Source: CAMLDH01 sp966250375 (GTDB lineage Bacteria > Pseudomonadota > Gammaproteobacteria > Burkholderiales > Burkholderiaceae_D). Taken from it: DNA of 60,815 nucleotides. Under the pieces are notes generated by a model. The model did no database searches. It was not told the DNA's origin and worked only from the letters and a program-made list of their open reading frames with translations. Positions 17,291 to 26,528 of this stretch are shown in pieces. The stretch covers positions 1 to 60,815 of the forward strand of contig CBINHE010000015.1 of NCBI GenBank assembly GCA_966250375.1. Reading direction: 5' to 3'. The stretch's first letter is position 1; each line of letters begins with the position of its first letter. The position numbers and the translations under genes were made by a program.

Positions 17291-18322
17291 TTATACCAAA
17301 CACTGTTCGAGACCGCGAATAAAAATGTCTTTGGGAAGATTCTTGCCAATAAATACCATTTTACTGTTGCGAGGCTCTCCGTCCAGCCATTTTCCGCCGA
17401 TATCGCTGCCCATCATCTGATGCACGCCTTGAAATACGACTTTGCGATCGGCTCCATCCATCCACAATACACCCTTGTAGCGCAGCATGCGCGGGCCATA
17501 GACCTGCACCACCCCGCCCAGGAATTCGTCCAGCCGGGCAGTGTTGAACGGGCGTTCACTCTTGAAAACGAAAGCCGCGATATCGTCGGTATGGTGCGCG
17601 TGATGATGGCTGTGATCATGGCTGCAGTGCTCATCGCAATCGTGTTCGTGATGCGTATGCTCGTCCGTTGCCAGGAAATCCGGGTCGATTTCCAGCTTTT
17701 CGTTCAGATTGAAACCACGCAAATCCAGTACTTCCGAAAGCGGAGCGTGGCCAAAATCAAGCTTGTTGATCGGCGCGCGCGGATTGATGCGTTTGAGACG
17801 CTCACTCAATTCCTCAAGTTCGCCAGCGCTGACCAGGTCAGTTTTCGACAGCAGCATTCTGTCGGCGAAGCCTACCTGCCGTTGCGCTTCTTCATGTTCG
17901 TTGAGCTGGTGCATCGCGTGCCGAGCATCTACCACCGTGATCACCGCATCCAGCAGATAATGCGCGGCGACTTCATCATCCATGAAAAAAGTCTGTGCTA
18001 CCGGTCCCGGGTTGGCGAGGCCGGTCGTTTCGATGATGACCCGGTCGAATTGCAATTCGCCTGCGTCGCGTCGTTGTGCCAGAGAAGTCAGTGCAACGAT
18101 CAAATCACCGCGCACGGTGCAGCAGATGCAACCGTTGTTCATCTCGACGATTTGTTCGGTGCTGTCCTGCACCAGGATTTCATTGTCGATATTCTCCTGA
18201 CCGAATTCATTTTCGATCACCGCGATTTTGTGGCCGTGCTGTTCTTGCAGGATACGGTTCAGCAAGGTGGTTTTGCCAGCGCCGAGAAAGCCGGTGAGGA
18301 TGGTGGTGGGGATAAGTGTCAT
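17291..18322 (-). CDS. COG0523-family metal-trafficking GTPase (CobW/ZNG-like)
   Basis: G3E P-loop GTPase of the COG0523 group (YjiA/CobW/ZNG-like) that moves metals to client proteins. The 343-residue protein has Walker A TGFLGAGKTTLL (residues 10-21), the ENEFG switch, the metal motif GCICC near residue 65, VIIETTGLANP (Walker B) and the SKTD guanine-specificity motif. A histidine-rich loop (HTHHEHDCDEHCSHDHSHHH, about residues 222-241) precedes the CobW C-terminal domain. It lies 21 bases downstream of a Fur/Zur-type regulator, so a role in zinc homeostasis is the most likely reading. Confidence 0.9.
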   Translation of the reverse strand: MTLIPTTILTGFLGAGKTTLLNRILQEQHGHKIAVIENEFGQENIDNEILVQDSTEQIVEMNNGCICCTVRGDLIVALTSLAQRRDAGELQFDRVIIETTGLANPGPVAQTFFMDDEVAAHYLLDAVITVVDARHAMHQLNEHEEAQRQVGFADRMLLSKTDLVSAGELEELSERLKRINPRAPINKLDFGHAPLSEVLDLRGFNLNEKLEIDPDFLATDEHTHHEHDCDEHCSHDHSHHHAHHTDDIAAFVFKSERPFNTARLDEFLGGVVQVYGPRMLRYKGVLWMDGADRKVVFQGVHQMMGSDIGGKWLDGEPRNSKMVFIGKNLPKDIFIRGLEQCLV

Positions 18323-18343
18323 GGCGAGAAAATATAGATGTGG

Positions 18344-18883
18344 TTAATGTGCGCAATCCACGCACCAGCCTTTGATGGTGAGTTCAATATCATGACTCTG
18401 AAAGCCTTTTCCAAGCGTCTCTTGTAGAACGTGTTGCAATTCCTTGTGCAGCTTTGCCTGCCGTTTGTTTGTCTGGTCCGAGCCATGTCCGGTGTCGCTG
18501 CCGTCAAGGCAGAAAATCCTTGCGCAACGCGTGCATTTGAAATGACTGTGTTGGTGTTGTGCCGTATGGTCGTCCGCACCATGCTCGGCATGTTCATTCC
18601 CCGCACTGTAACGGAACACCCGGTCATCGCCCGCGATTTTGTGCGCCAGACCCGCATCCGTTAGGCAATCGAGCGCTCGGTACAAGGTGACGCGGTCCAT
18701 GTCGGCGAGCGTTTCCTGCATGTCTTGATGCGAAAATGCGCAGCGCGCACCCAACAACACCGCCAGGACCTTGACGCGGGCCTGTGTGATGCGAACCGAT
18801 GCATTGCGCAACTGCGATGCAGCGCGTGTCTGCGCAAGTTCGATATCGCGCTGCGGGGCGGCGGGTTCGGGCCTGACTTTCAT
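18344..18883 (-). CDS. Fur-family transcriptional regulator, probably Zur
   Basis: Metal-dependent repressor of 179 residues. It has a winged-helix domain (VRITQARVKVLAVLLGARCA, DRVTLYRALDCLTDAGLAHK) and a dimerization domain with HSHFKCTRCARIFCL (regulatory-metal histidine plus the first CxxC) and a C-terminal GWCVDC (second CxxC), the structural zinc site. The frame runs upstream to 19237, but the ATG at 18883 gives the family N-terminus and avoids overlapping xerC. Its partner is a COG0523 GTPase transcribed in the same direction, which favours a zinc-sensing role over iron. Confidence 0.85.
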   Translation of the reverse strand: MKVRPEPAAPQRDIELAQTRAASQLRNASVRITQARVKVLAVLLGARCAFSHQDMQETLADMDRVTLYRALDCLTDAGLAHKIAGDDRVFRYSAGNEHAEHGADDHTAQHQHSHFKCTRCARIFCLDGSDTGHGSDQTNKRQAKLHKELQHVLQETLGKGFQSHDIELTIKGWCVDCAH

Positions 18884-18926
18884 TGTTCTGGCATTGTTGG
18901 ACTGTGATTGAATTATTATGCCGCAT

Positions 18927-18945
18927 TTGCAACTTTGTTGCGCAA
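18927..18945. promoter_or_regulatory. Candidate Fur/Zur operator
   Basis: TTGCAACTTTGTTGCGCAA is an imperfect palindrome with CAAC-aaa-GTTG arms (minus-strand reading). It sits 44 bases upstream of the Fur/Zur-type gene, where an autoregulatory operator would be expected. It does not match a Zur consensus I can quote, so this is tentative. Confidence 0.3.
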
Positions 18946-19007
18946 TATGAAAGATGCGATGCGGCTGATTCGGAAAGCCGAAATGTCGCCGCGATTTCTG
19001 ACCCATT

Positions 19008-19976
19008 TCAAGGTTCGGATCGCCCTTTTTTCTTCGCACGTGGATGGGCTGCGTCATATACTTGGGCGAGCCGTTGAAAATCCAGCGACGTGTACACTTG
19101 GGTCGCGGCAATCGACGCATGTCCCAGCATTTCCTGCACTGCGCGCAAGTCGCCAGACGATTGCAATACATGAGATGCGAATGAGTGGCGCAGCACATGC
19201 GGATGCACGTCGGAGGGAATGCCGAGCGCTTGCGCATGGGCTTTCAGACGCAGCTGCACCACGCGGGGCGACATGCGGGTGCCGCGTTCGGTCAAAAATA
19301 GCGGATGCGGATCGGTCTTGACTAATGTCGTGCGTGCGGTAAGCCATGCAGCGATCGCCTGCAGCGCCGGCCGACCGACCGGCACGCTGCGCATCTTGTT
19401 GCTCTTGCCGGTGACGGTGACCGCGTGTTCGTCAAAATCGATCCAGCCGGATGAGGTATGGCCGGGCTCCCTCACATAGCGCACATCGAGCCCGGCCAAC
19501 TCGGACACCCGCAAGCCGCTGGAATAAAGCAATTCAAACATGGCGCGATTGCAAAATTGTGCAGAGGACTCGGCAGATTTTCCGGGGATTTTTCCGGATA
19601 CAAGATGCCCCGCATCGTCGGCCGACAATGCCTTGGGCAAGGGCTTGGTACGCTTCGGCGCTTTTACGCCTTCGACAGGATTTGATGCGAGCGCGGCGTG
19701 CGCGGCCAGCCAATCGAAGAAGCCGCGCCAGGCGGAAAGCTTGCGCGCGATCGAACGTGCGTTCAATCCCTTCGCATGCATTTGCGAGGCGAATTTTCGG
19801 ATATGGAAGTGCGTGACGGAGGCGAATGATGGACACCCGGCGAGCGCTTGGGTAAATTCAAGCAATTCGATCAGATCGCGGCCGTAATTGCTTACGGTAT
19901 GCGTTGCCAGTTTGCGCTGGCTTTTCAGGCTATCGAGATAGCCGTCAATATGGGCTCGATTGTTTTCGATATCCAC
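19008..19976 (-). CDS. xerC: Tyrosine recombinase XerC
   Basis: Site-specific tyrosine recombinase that resolves chromosome dimers at dif with XerD. The ~322-residue protein has an N-terminal SAM-like core-binding domain (YLDSLKSQRKLATHTVSNY, RDLIELLEF) and a catalytic domain with the full set of residues: Arg in SSGLRVSELAGLD, Lys in GKSNKMRSVPVG, HVLRHSFASH, LGHASI and Tyr in TQVYTSLD. I place the start at GTG 19976; a TTG at 19988 overlapping the DUF484 stop (TTGA) is equally possible. Longer open sequence to 20303 is inside the DUF484 gene. Confidence 0.93.
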   Translation of the reverse strand: MDIENNRAHIDGYLDSLKSQRKLATHTVSNYGRDLIELLEFTQALAGCPSFASVTHFHIRKFASQMHAKGLNARSIARKLSAWRGFFDWLAAHAALASNPVEGVKAPKRTKPLPKALSADDAGHLVSGKIPGKSAESSAQFCNRAMFELLYSSGLRVSELAGLDVRYVREPGHTSSGWIDFDEHAVTVTGKSNKMRSVPVGRPALQAIAAWLTARTTLVKTDPHPLFLTERGTRMSPRVVQLRLKAHAQALGIPSDVHPHVLRHSFASHVLQSSGDLRAVQEMLGHASIAATQVYTSLDFQRLAQVYDAAHPRAKKKGRSEP

Positions 19977-19984
19977 ACTGGAAA

Positions 19985-20653
19985 TCAATCGAGCAGACAG
20001 GACAGCGCCGCGCTTGCGGTTTCGCCGATTTTCACGAGGAAATCGGTGGCCATGTCCGAGGTAAAACGTTCCGGATCGGATGAGCCCAGCACCAGCAGGC
20101 CGAATGCGCGGGGCGCATCTTCCATGCGCAATGCCAGCATCGCGACCGACTGGATGGTCGGCGCATCTTCCAGCCAGGAGGCGGCTTCGAAGTTGTTGTT
20201 TTTGCCGCAGAACGGCGTGCCCAAGCCATTCGAAAAGATTCTGGAATCTTCCGAAATTGCTTTCGAAAACCAGGTATGCGAAAACTCTTCCGCCACGCCC
20301 CACATGCGCAAGGTCGCATGCGGTACCGCGAATATCGTTTGCAGCCCATTGATCAAGATGTGTGGCAAGTCAACGTCGTTGCGCGCCAACAGCAGCGAGC
20401 GGCTCCACGACTGGAATTTATGCGTGATTGCATCATTGTCCTGCGCGATTCGCACCAATTCGGCCATGCGCAATTCCAGCACTTTGATCTTCTCGCGCAA
20501 CACTTCCATTTGTCTTTCCTGCAGCGATAGCGTGCGCCCGGCCAGCGGACTGGCCAGCTTGATTCTGGATAGCAGATCGGCATGCTCTTCAAAAAAATGG
20601 GCGTGGTCCAGCAGGTATTGCGCGACGGCGGTCGAATCGAATTGGAATGTCAT
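19985..20653 (-). CDS. DUF484 family protein
   Basis: A 222-residue protein starting MTFQFDSTAVAQYLLDHAHF, the DUF484 N-terminal signature (FFEEHADLLSRIKL). A coiled-coil helix follows (LSLQERQMEVLREKIKVLEL), then a GAF-like domain ending SDMATDFLVKIGETASAAL. DUF484 genes often sit directly before xerC, as here, and the function is not established. The frame is open to 20743, but the ATG at 20653 gives the conserved start. Confidence 0.88.
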   Translation of the reverse strand: MTFQFDSTAVAQYLLDHAHFFEEHADLLSRIKLASPLAGRTLSLQERQMEVLREKIKVLELRMAELVRIAQDNDAITHKFQSWSRSLLLARNDVDLPHILINGLQTIFAVPHATLRMWGVAEEFSHTWFSKAISEDSRIFSNGLGTPFCGKNNNFEAASWLEDAPTIQSVAMLALRMEDAPRAFGLLVLGSSDPERFTSDMATDFLVKIGETASAALSCLLD

Positions 20654-20906
20654 TTTCTTTTGCGCGGAAAGATCAGTAGTGATAATGGCACGGGGGCACG
20701 ACGAGGTCGCCGCCGACGCATTCGAATGCGTCTCGGCGATCAAGCGAGATTCTAGCGATTCTAACCGACAATAGCCGTGGTTACCGGATTGGCCGACAAA
20801 GGCAATGCTTCTTGTCGGGAATGTAAATTTGGCAGGTTCATCAAGACGGGAAAATAGGGTTTCAGATGATGCCAGAGTTGAGGATGCGTTTATGCGGTAA
20901 AACAGG

Positions 20907-20942
20907 TGCGGGATGGAGCTGAAAACGCAGGGCCATCCCGCA
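20907..20942 (-). terminator. Probable terminator of the porin gene
   Basis: TGCGGGATGG and CCATCCCGCA form a perfect 10-bp stem (20907-20916 with 20933-20942). On the minus strand it is followed by a short TGTTTTA stretch. It lies about 40 bases beyond the porin stop. The rest of the 20654-20982 gap shows nothing else. Confidence 0.6.
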
Positions 20943-20982
20943 GGTGCCGCTTTTTATTTCGCCATTGTGGCGTAATAATCAG

Positions 20983-22005
20983 TTAGAACGTGTGGCGTAC
21001 GCCAAGGTTGAATGCCTTGTCGCCAGAGCCGACGTCCGATGCGTTGCCCACTGTGTAGAGAAGGCCGTTGTCGTTTTTTATGCGCGCAAAAGAGGCATAA
21101 AAGTTGGTGCGTTTGGACATCGCGTAGGTGTAGCCAAGCGCCCACTGGTTCGCATCATTGTTTGTTGCGCTGCGGTCATCGTTGCGGATATAGGACAGGA
21201 GGAAAGTGTTAGGACCAAACGGGGCGGAAGCCCCGATGATCCATTCGCGGTTGTCGGTCGTGCCGGCACCGACCAGGACGCCATTGACCAGGCCGACACC
21301 TTTTGTCCTGCCAAAACCCAAGCTGGCGGCGGCAACGCCGAAATCCCATTTGCCGACCAATAGTGTGTTTTTGTTGTTGTCGGTGCCAGCCGCATTCTCG
21401 GCGCGATGGTGGGCGAGTTTCACCAGCAGCGGACCATTCGTATAGCCGATAGCAGCGCCGATTTGACGGCTTGCAGTGTTGTCGCCTGGGACCTCGCCGA
21501 AGCCATATGCCAGTTCGCCGATGATGCCGCTGTAGGTCGGCGAGGTGTACTTGATGGTGTTGTTCATGCGCAAGATTGTGGGCATGAGGTTGGTCGCGTT
21601 GCCCGCTAAACCAGCGCCGAATGGATCGACGTCGACGAGGGCCAAGTAATGCGGCGTGTATTGACGACCCAAGGTAACTGCACCCCAGTTGCTGGTCAAA
21701 CCGACATAGGCTTGCCGACCGAAGGCCGTGCCGCCTTGGTTGAAACCGCCGGTATCAGCGGCGATGCCGGTTTCCAATACGAATTTCGCGGCCAGACCGC
21801 CGCCCAGATCTTCCGTGCCGCGGAAACCCAGACGCGTACCGGATTGCACGCCGCTCGTCAGTTTCGTCACGTTGCCAGCGGGGCCGCCACGTTCTGAAAC
21901 AATACCAGCATCAACCAGGCCGTAAATAGACAAGGATGTTTGTGCAGATGCAATCCCTGCAAAAGTGCTCAACACCGCGAGTGCGAGTAGTGACTTCTTC
22001 ATCAA
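20983..22005 (-). CDS. Gram-negative trimeric porin
   Basis: Outer-membrane general diffusion porin of the beta-proteobacterial type (16-stranded trimer). The 340-residue precursor has the signal peptide MMKKSLLALAVLSTFAGIASA/QT and then SLSIYGLVDAGIV, the typical first strand. Family motifs include GTRLGFRGTEDLGGGLAA and FGRQAYVGL, and the protein ends in GVRHTF with the terminal Phe needed for assembly. An AAGGAG ribosome-binding site lies about 7 bases before the ATG. The 310-base gap to the divergent Sel1-repeat gene must hold both promoters. Confidence 0.95.
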   Translation of the reverse strand: MMKKSLLALAVLSTFAGIASAQTSLSIYGLVDAGIVSERGGPAGNVTKLTSGVQSGTRLGFRGTEDLGGGLAAKFVLETGIAADTGGFNQGGTAFGRQAYVGLTSNWGAVTLGRQYTPHYLALVDVDPFGAGLAGNATNLMPTILRMNNTIKYTSPTYSGIIGELAYGFGEVPGDNTASRQIGAAIGYTNGPLLVKLAHHRAENAAGTDNNKNTLLVGKWDFGVAAASLGFGRTKGVGLVNGVLVGAGTTDNREWIIGASAPFGPNTFLLSYIRNDDRSATNNDANQWALGYTYAMSKRTNFYASFARIKNDNGLLYTVGNASDVGSGDKAFNLGVRHTF

Positions 22006-22315
22006 TTTATCCTTAAGGAGAAAGTATTAGTGAGATCCGCACGAGTCGGATGACTGAACATTAATTGCTGTTGATAAGGTCGTCGGAGAACTGGTCTTCT
22101 GTAATCGGAAGACTTGGCCGAAACGAATAAAGCCGAATGCGAATGTGGCTTTTTTGTCACGGTTTGGCCGCTCGCGGTGCCAGTCGCGTATTCACACAGG
22201 ACGGTAACGCAACAGGATAAAAGGACCAACAACTTGCGCGACGATTGCGTTTGATCAGCGGGGCTTGCCGTGTTTAAGGGGATGCTTACAGCAGTCGTTT
22301 TTGAGATGGGCACCT
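22006..22315. other. Divergent intergenic region, porin and Sel1-repeat gene
   Basis: Apart from the porin ribosome-binding site (AAGGAG near 22013-22018) I recognise no repeat, RNA or clear promoter pair. The start of the Sel1 gene lacks a strong Shine-Dalgarno. Confidence 0.5.
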
Positions 22316-23857
22316 ATGGCCAGCCGCAAAGAATTGTTCCTTATCCGTGCCGCGCGTGCGGGGCAAGCTTCAGCACAGTTGACGCTGGGTAAACACTATT
22401 TGCATGGAGGTAACGGTTTGCCGAAAAGCCCCGCAACCGCTTTGTATTGGCTGGACCGCGCAGCCAGTCAGGAGGAACGCGATGCGTGGCTTCTGATCGG
22501 CAGTCATGTGCCCTATGAAATTGCACGGCAGGCGACATTACCCAAGAAACTGCGTACGTGGTACGAGCGCGCTTTCGATGCAGGCATGGTGCAGGCGGGG
22601 CTGGTGTTTGCAAAGCTGGTGTTGCAACACGAGACAGTTCCGCCGGATTCGGCGCTGCGGCGCAAGGCAATACTGGCTTTGGAAGTAGCTGCGCGTGCCG
22701 GTATCGCGGATGCGCAATGGCTGTTGGCGCAACAACTCGGAAAATCGGAACCGGACCTGCATGACGCGCCATCAGTTCAACAAATCAGCCAGGAAAAAGG
22801 CGGCGCAATTTCTTCAGCGAACACTGAAAATACCATGCTGAAATGGGCATCATGCGCTGCCGAAGGCGGCGTGACGCAAGCGCAATATGCATTGGCCAAC
22901 CATGCGTGGGATGCCGGCGATCAACAGGTATATTTACACTGGGCATTGCCGTTGGCGCGCAAGTTGGTCGAGTGCGATGCCGCAGAGCAGCGCTTGCGTC
23001 ATGAAGACGTCATTTTGCTTTCGCGTTGTGCGCAAGCCCTGTTTTTCTCTCCATCATTCAATGCCAATGAGGTCGAGCGATTTTGGGAATCGGCTTCGCT
23101 GGCGGGTGATAAAAATGCGCAATTTTATCTGGGACTATGGTTTGCCAAAATGGATGCCAGCGGCAAACGCATTTCTCGCATCCCCGGCCTTGCCAATTAT
23201 AAAAAATCGATCCGTTGGCTAACCTTGGCGGGTGAGCAAGGTAACGAGGAGGCGTGGTATGCATTGTCCAAAATTTATTTAAAACCCGAATGCTCGCAGC
23301 GCAATGTGGCAGATGCACAACGTTATCTGGAAAAAGCCGCTGAAGCGGGGCACGGCGTCGCCCAATTGGAATTGGGAATTGCGGCGTGGCGCACCCGTCG
23401 CGGCGATTCACGCAAGGATGTTCGCGCCGCCTGCTGGCTGCAAAAAGCGGTCGCGCAAAATATTGAGGGGGCGAAAGCCTTGCTGGGCAAAGTCGCCATG
23501 CTGGCGACCCCCGCTGCGTGGGCAGTGGCCGCGCAACGGCAATTGACACGCGACTTGGTGAGTTTGTATCCGTTTCTCGCCGCGCGTATCGAACTGGCCG
23601 CGCTATTCGGTTTGTCGCGCGTGGAGGCGTTGCTGCTCGACCTAAATGCGGCCGATTGCGGACATTGTTTGCTAATCGACCTGCGGACGCAGCGTCCTCG
23701 CAGCAAGCGTCGTCTGATACTGGTGCAAACGGCAGTTGAGCGGCAAACACTCGACCGCATCATTCGCTTGTTTGAAAACGTCGACTGCGGCCCGGAGGGG
23801 CCGGAAGGCAGCTATCGGCAGCGCTTGTATCGGCTCAAAAATTTGGTCAAAAATTGA
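22316..23857 (+). CDS. Sel1/TPR-like repeat protein
   Basis: A 513-residue alpha-alpha repeat protein without a signal peptide. Several Sel1-like units are visible: AARAGQASAQLTLGKHYLHG, AAEGGVTQAQYALANHAW, ASLAGDKNAQFYLGLWFA, LAGEQGNEEAWYALSKIY, KAAEAGHGVAQLELGIAAW. Such repeats normally mediate protein-protein contacts. The last ~90 residues are different, with a mixed segment (FGLSRVEALLLDLNAADCGH) I cannot assign. The start at 22316 (MASRKELFLIRAARAG) is preferred over the open extension to 22265. It sits between the porin and dapF. Specific function unknown. Confidence 0.75.
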   Translation: MASRKELFLIRAARAGQASAQLTLGKHYLHGGNGLPKSPATALYWLDRAASQEERDAWLLIGSHVPYEIARQATLPKKLRTWYERAFDAGMVQAGLVFAKLVLQHETVPPDSALRRKAILALEVAARAGIADAQWLLAQQLGKSEPDLHDAPSVQQISQEKGGAISSANTENTMLKWASCAAEGGVTQAQYALANHAWDAGDQQVYLHWALPLARKLVECDAAEQRLRHEDVILLSRCAQALFFSPSFNANEVERFWESASLAGDKNAQFYLGLWFAKMDASGKRISRIPGLANYKKSIRWLTLAGEQGNEEAWYALSKIYLKPECSQRNVADAQRYLEKAAEAGHGVAQLELGIAAWRTRRGDSRKDVRAACWLQKAVAQNIEGAKALLGKVAMLATPAAWAVAAQRQLTRDLVSLYPFLAARIELAALFGLSRVEALLLDLNAADCGHCLLIDLRTQRPRSKRRLILVQTAVERQTLDRIIRLFENVDCGPEGPEGSYRQRLYRLKNLVKN

Positions 23858-23872
23858 TCAGCTGATGCAATC

Positions 23873-24724
23873 TTAAATGTCGATTTCGCCTTCGAATACG
23901 CTGACCGCAGGGCCGGTAAGCAGTACCGGCGTTGCGCCGCCTGCCCATGCAATCGATAACTCGCCGCCGCGCGCTTCCACTTTTACCGGCGAATCCAGCA
24001 GGCCGCGATTGATGCCGGTCACAACAGCAGCGCAGGTGCCGGTGCCGCATGCCAGCGTTTCACCGGCACCGCGCTCAAATACCCGCAGCTTGATGTGATG
24101 CCGGTTGATCACTTGCATGAAGCCGGCATTGACGCGATTGGGAAAACGCGGGTGATGCTCAATTAGCGGACCGTCGGTATTGACCGGTGCGGACGCAACG
24201 TCGTCCACCACTTGTACTGCATGCGGATTACCCATCGATACGGCCGAGATCCAGATGGTTTTGCCGTTGATGTCGAGTGGCCACAGTGTGTCGTTGGCCT
24301 CGGGTTTACCTTGCAATCCATGGATGTCGAACGGTACGCGTGCCGTTTGCAGAATCGGCGCGCCCATATTGACGGTGATGCGCCCATCGGTTTCGAGTGT
24401 CGGCTCGATTACGCCCGACATGGTTTCGACCTTGATTGCGCGCTTGTCGGTCAGGCCTTTGTCGGTAACGAATTTGACGAAGGCGCGGGCGCCGTTGCCG
24501 CACTGCTCGACTTCGCCGCCATCGGGGTTATAAATACGGTAGCGGAAATCGACATTGGCCGAGGGGGCCTTCTCGACCACCAGCATCTGGTCGGCGCCCA
24601 CGCCGAAGCGCCGGTCGGCCAGGAATTGCCACTGCGCCGGCGTGAATTCGATCTGTTGATTGATCGCGTCGATCACGACAAAGTCATTGCCCGCGCCGTG
24701 CATTTTGGTGAATTTGAGTTTCAT
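23873..24724 (-). CDS. dapF: Diaminopimelate epimerase DapF
   Basis: Interconverts LL- and meso-diaminopimelate for lysine and peptidoglycan synthesis. The 283-residue protein starts MKLKFTKMHGAGNDFVVID. The first catalytic cysteine is in EQCGNGARAF (around residue 78) and the second in ETLACGTGTCAAVV (around residue 225). The frame extends to 24925, but the ATG at 24724 gives the conserved N-terminus. It follows the acyltransferase pair on the same strand, 14 bases after the second. Confidence 0.96.
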   Translation of the reverse strand: MKLKFTKMHGAGNDFVVIDAINQQIEFTPAQWQFLADRRFGVGADQMLVVEKAPSANVDFRYRIYNPDGGEVEQCGNGARAFVKFVTDKGLTDKRAIKVETMSGVIEPTLETDGRITVNMGAPILQTARVPFDIHGLQGKPEANDTLWPLDINGKTIWISAVSMGNPHAVQVVDDVASAPVNTDGPLIEHHPRFPNRVNAGFMQVINRHHIKLRVFERGAGETLACGTGTCAAVVTGINRGLLDSPVKVEARGGELSIAWAGGATPVLLTGPAVSVFEGEIDI

Positions 24725-24738
24725 GATTTCATTATAAA

Positions 24739-25638
24739 TTATGACTGCAGGGGTACCGTATCCGGTCCGTTTTGACCATACACACTGGCACTGCCGGGGG
24801 GGCGTGTCTTGAACCGTTTGTGCGCCCAGAAATATTCGGCAGGCGCTTCCAATACCCTTGCTTCGATGAACGTGTTCATGTCGCGCGTTGCTGCCACGAT
24901 ATCTCCGGCCGGATAGTTTTCCCATGGCGGATAGAATGTGACTTTCCAGCCTTGGTAATTCGGCAGGAACGTCGCGACAACTGGAATCACTTTTGCGCCG
25001 GTCGCCGCAGCAATGCGCGCCGGCGCGGTCAAGGTCGCGGCTGGCGTGCCGAAAAAGGGCACGAACTCGGCGTCTTTGGCACCAAAATCCATGTCGGGCA
25101 ACATAAAAAACGGCAAGCCGTTGCGCATCGCGCGAATGATTGGTTTGACACCGTCGGCGCGCGGCATGATCTTGATTGGGCGAAAGCGCGAACGGCCTTT
25201 GCGCAACGCCTCATCAAACACGCGGCTTTGCTGGCGCGTATAAATCGAGCAAAGCGACGATTCCAGCATTACCGCAACACCCGCGACATCGAGACTGACA
25301 AAGTGTGGGCAGAGCAAAATGGTCGGGCCGGACTGGATATGATCGAGTGGCACCCGGGGCTCGACCACGATCAAGCGTCGGATGCGCGCTTCCGATGACC
25401 ACCACAGGATGCCGCGTTCCAGCACACTGCGCGTATATGCTTGAAAATGCTTTTTTGCGATTGCATGTCGTTCGGCTTCTGGCAAATCCGGCAGGCAAAG
25501 ACGCAAGTTGGTCAATGCGATTGCACGGCGCGATTTGACGGTTGCGAATAACAGGCTGCCAAGCGCTTCCCCGATTCGCCCAAGCCAAGGCAGCGGTAGC
25601 CAATGCAACAACCACATTACAACGAGTAACAGTCTCAT
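24739..25638 (-). CDS. LpxL/HtrB-type lysophospholipid acyltransferase (second of pair)
   Basis: Inner-membrane acyltransferase of the lipid A late-acylation family. The 299-residue protein has an N-terminal hydrophobic anchor (MRLLLVVMWLLHWLPLPWLG), the catalytic HX4D motif as HFVSLD near residue 112, and downstream motifs with Arg and Asp (IRAMRNGLPFFMLPDMDFGA) and a C-terminal PAEYFWAHKRFKTRP. Its ATG overlaps the stop of the upstream paralog (ATGA), so the two are translationally coupled. Which acyl position it serves cannot be told from sequence alone. Confidence 0.9.
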   Translation of the reverse strand: MRLLLVVMWLLHWLPLPWLGRIGEALGSLLFATVKSRRAIALTNLRLCLPDLPEAERHAIAKKHFQAYTRSVLERGILWWSSEARIRRLIVVEPRVPLDHIQSGPTILLCPHFVSLDVAGVAVMLESSLCSIYTRQQSRVFDEALRKGRSRFRPIKIMPRADGVKPIIRAMRNGLPFFMLPDMDFGAKDAEFVPFFGTPAATLTAPARIAAATGAKVIPVVATFLPNYQGWKVTFYPPWENYPAGDIVAATRDMNTFIEARVLEAPAEYFWAHKRFKTRPPGSASVYGQNGPDTVPLQS

Positions 25639-26492
25639 GCGCTAGCGTCCTTGCCAGGGGTCGGGGTTGCAACGCCGGGCGGCGTCTTGTAGCGGTGATA
25701 ACTCCAGAAGTATTGTGCCGGACAGTGGGCAATCAACTGTTCCATCGCCGCATTGATCGCGCTGGCTTGTTGTTCCGCGCTGTCTTCTAGTGTCTGCTCG
25801 AATGGCACGAACCGGATCACGTAGCCGCGCCCACGTGGCAAACGTTCCGCATAGGTCAGAAGAATGGGGGCGCCGGTCATCTGGTGCAGTTTGGCGGAGA
25901 GCGTCATCGTATACGCTGGTTTGTCGAAAAAATTCGCCCACACGCCTTCGCCGTGTTGCGGCACCTGATCGGGCAGCAAGCCGATGGATCCGTTTTTCTT
26001 GACCACTTTCAAGAGTGTCCGCACGCCGGACAAATTGGCGGGTGCCAGCGACAGATTGTGACGGGCACGTGCGCCCTCAATCAGCGGTTTTAATGCTTTC
26101 TTGCGTGGTGGACGATAGAGTACCGTCAGTGGCATTTTTGCAGCCAGAACCTGTGCGGTTATCTCGAAGCAACCGAGATGCGGCGTCAGGAAAATGATAC
26201 CGTGCTGGGCGTCAAGTGCAGCTTGAACCACGTTCCAGTTCTTGATAGTCATGGTTTTCAGCACGCGCTCGGGCGGTGCGCACCAGATGAATGGCAACTC
26301 AAGAATATTTTTGCCGGACTCGGCAATGGCGGCAGTCAGATGCTGGCCATAGCCAGCATGATTAATGTTGCCTTTTAATCTGTTGCGATAAGAAGGCGAC
26401 GCAAGGTACACCAGCCAGCCAAGTGCTGCGCCTAATGCATGCAAGACAGGCAATGGCAGTTTTGATAATAGGCGGAAAAGTGTGACAAGCAT
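25635..26492 (-). CDS. LpxL/HtrB-type lysophospholipid acyltransferase (first of pair)
   Basis: Second family member, 285 residues from the ATG at 26492 (MLVTLFRLLSKLPLPVLHAL). A TTG at 26528 could add twelve residues but has no better ribosome-binding site. The catalytic motif is HX4E (HLGCFE) rather than HX4D; Glu occurs at this place in some family members. Later motifs are VKKNGSIGLLPDQVPQHGEG and the C-terminal PAQYFWSYHRYKTPP. It is divergent from metK across a 233-base gap. Confidence 0.9.
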   Translation of the reverse strand: MLVTLFRLLSKLPLPVLHALGAALGWLVYLASPSYRNRLKGNINHAGYGQHLTAAIAESGKNILELPFIWCAPPERVLKTMTIKNWNVVQAALDAQHGIIFLTPHLGCFEITAQVLAAKMPLTVLYRPPRKKALKPLIEGARARHNLSLAPANLSGVRTLLKVVKKNGSIGLLPDQVPQHGEGVWANFFDKPAYTMTLSAKLHQMTGAPILLTYAERLPRGRGYVIRFVPFEQTLEDSAEQQASAINAAMEQLIAHCPAQYFWSYHRYKTPPGVATPTPGKDASA

Positions 26493-26528
26493 CAAGGAAA
26501 CGCAATGGGTTTTGCTGATTTTTTTCAA

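Noticed and set aside
17225..18337. 370-codon open frame on the plus strand
   Set aside because: Antisense to the COG0523 GTPase, whose motifs are unambiguous.
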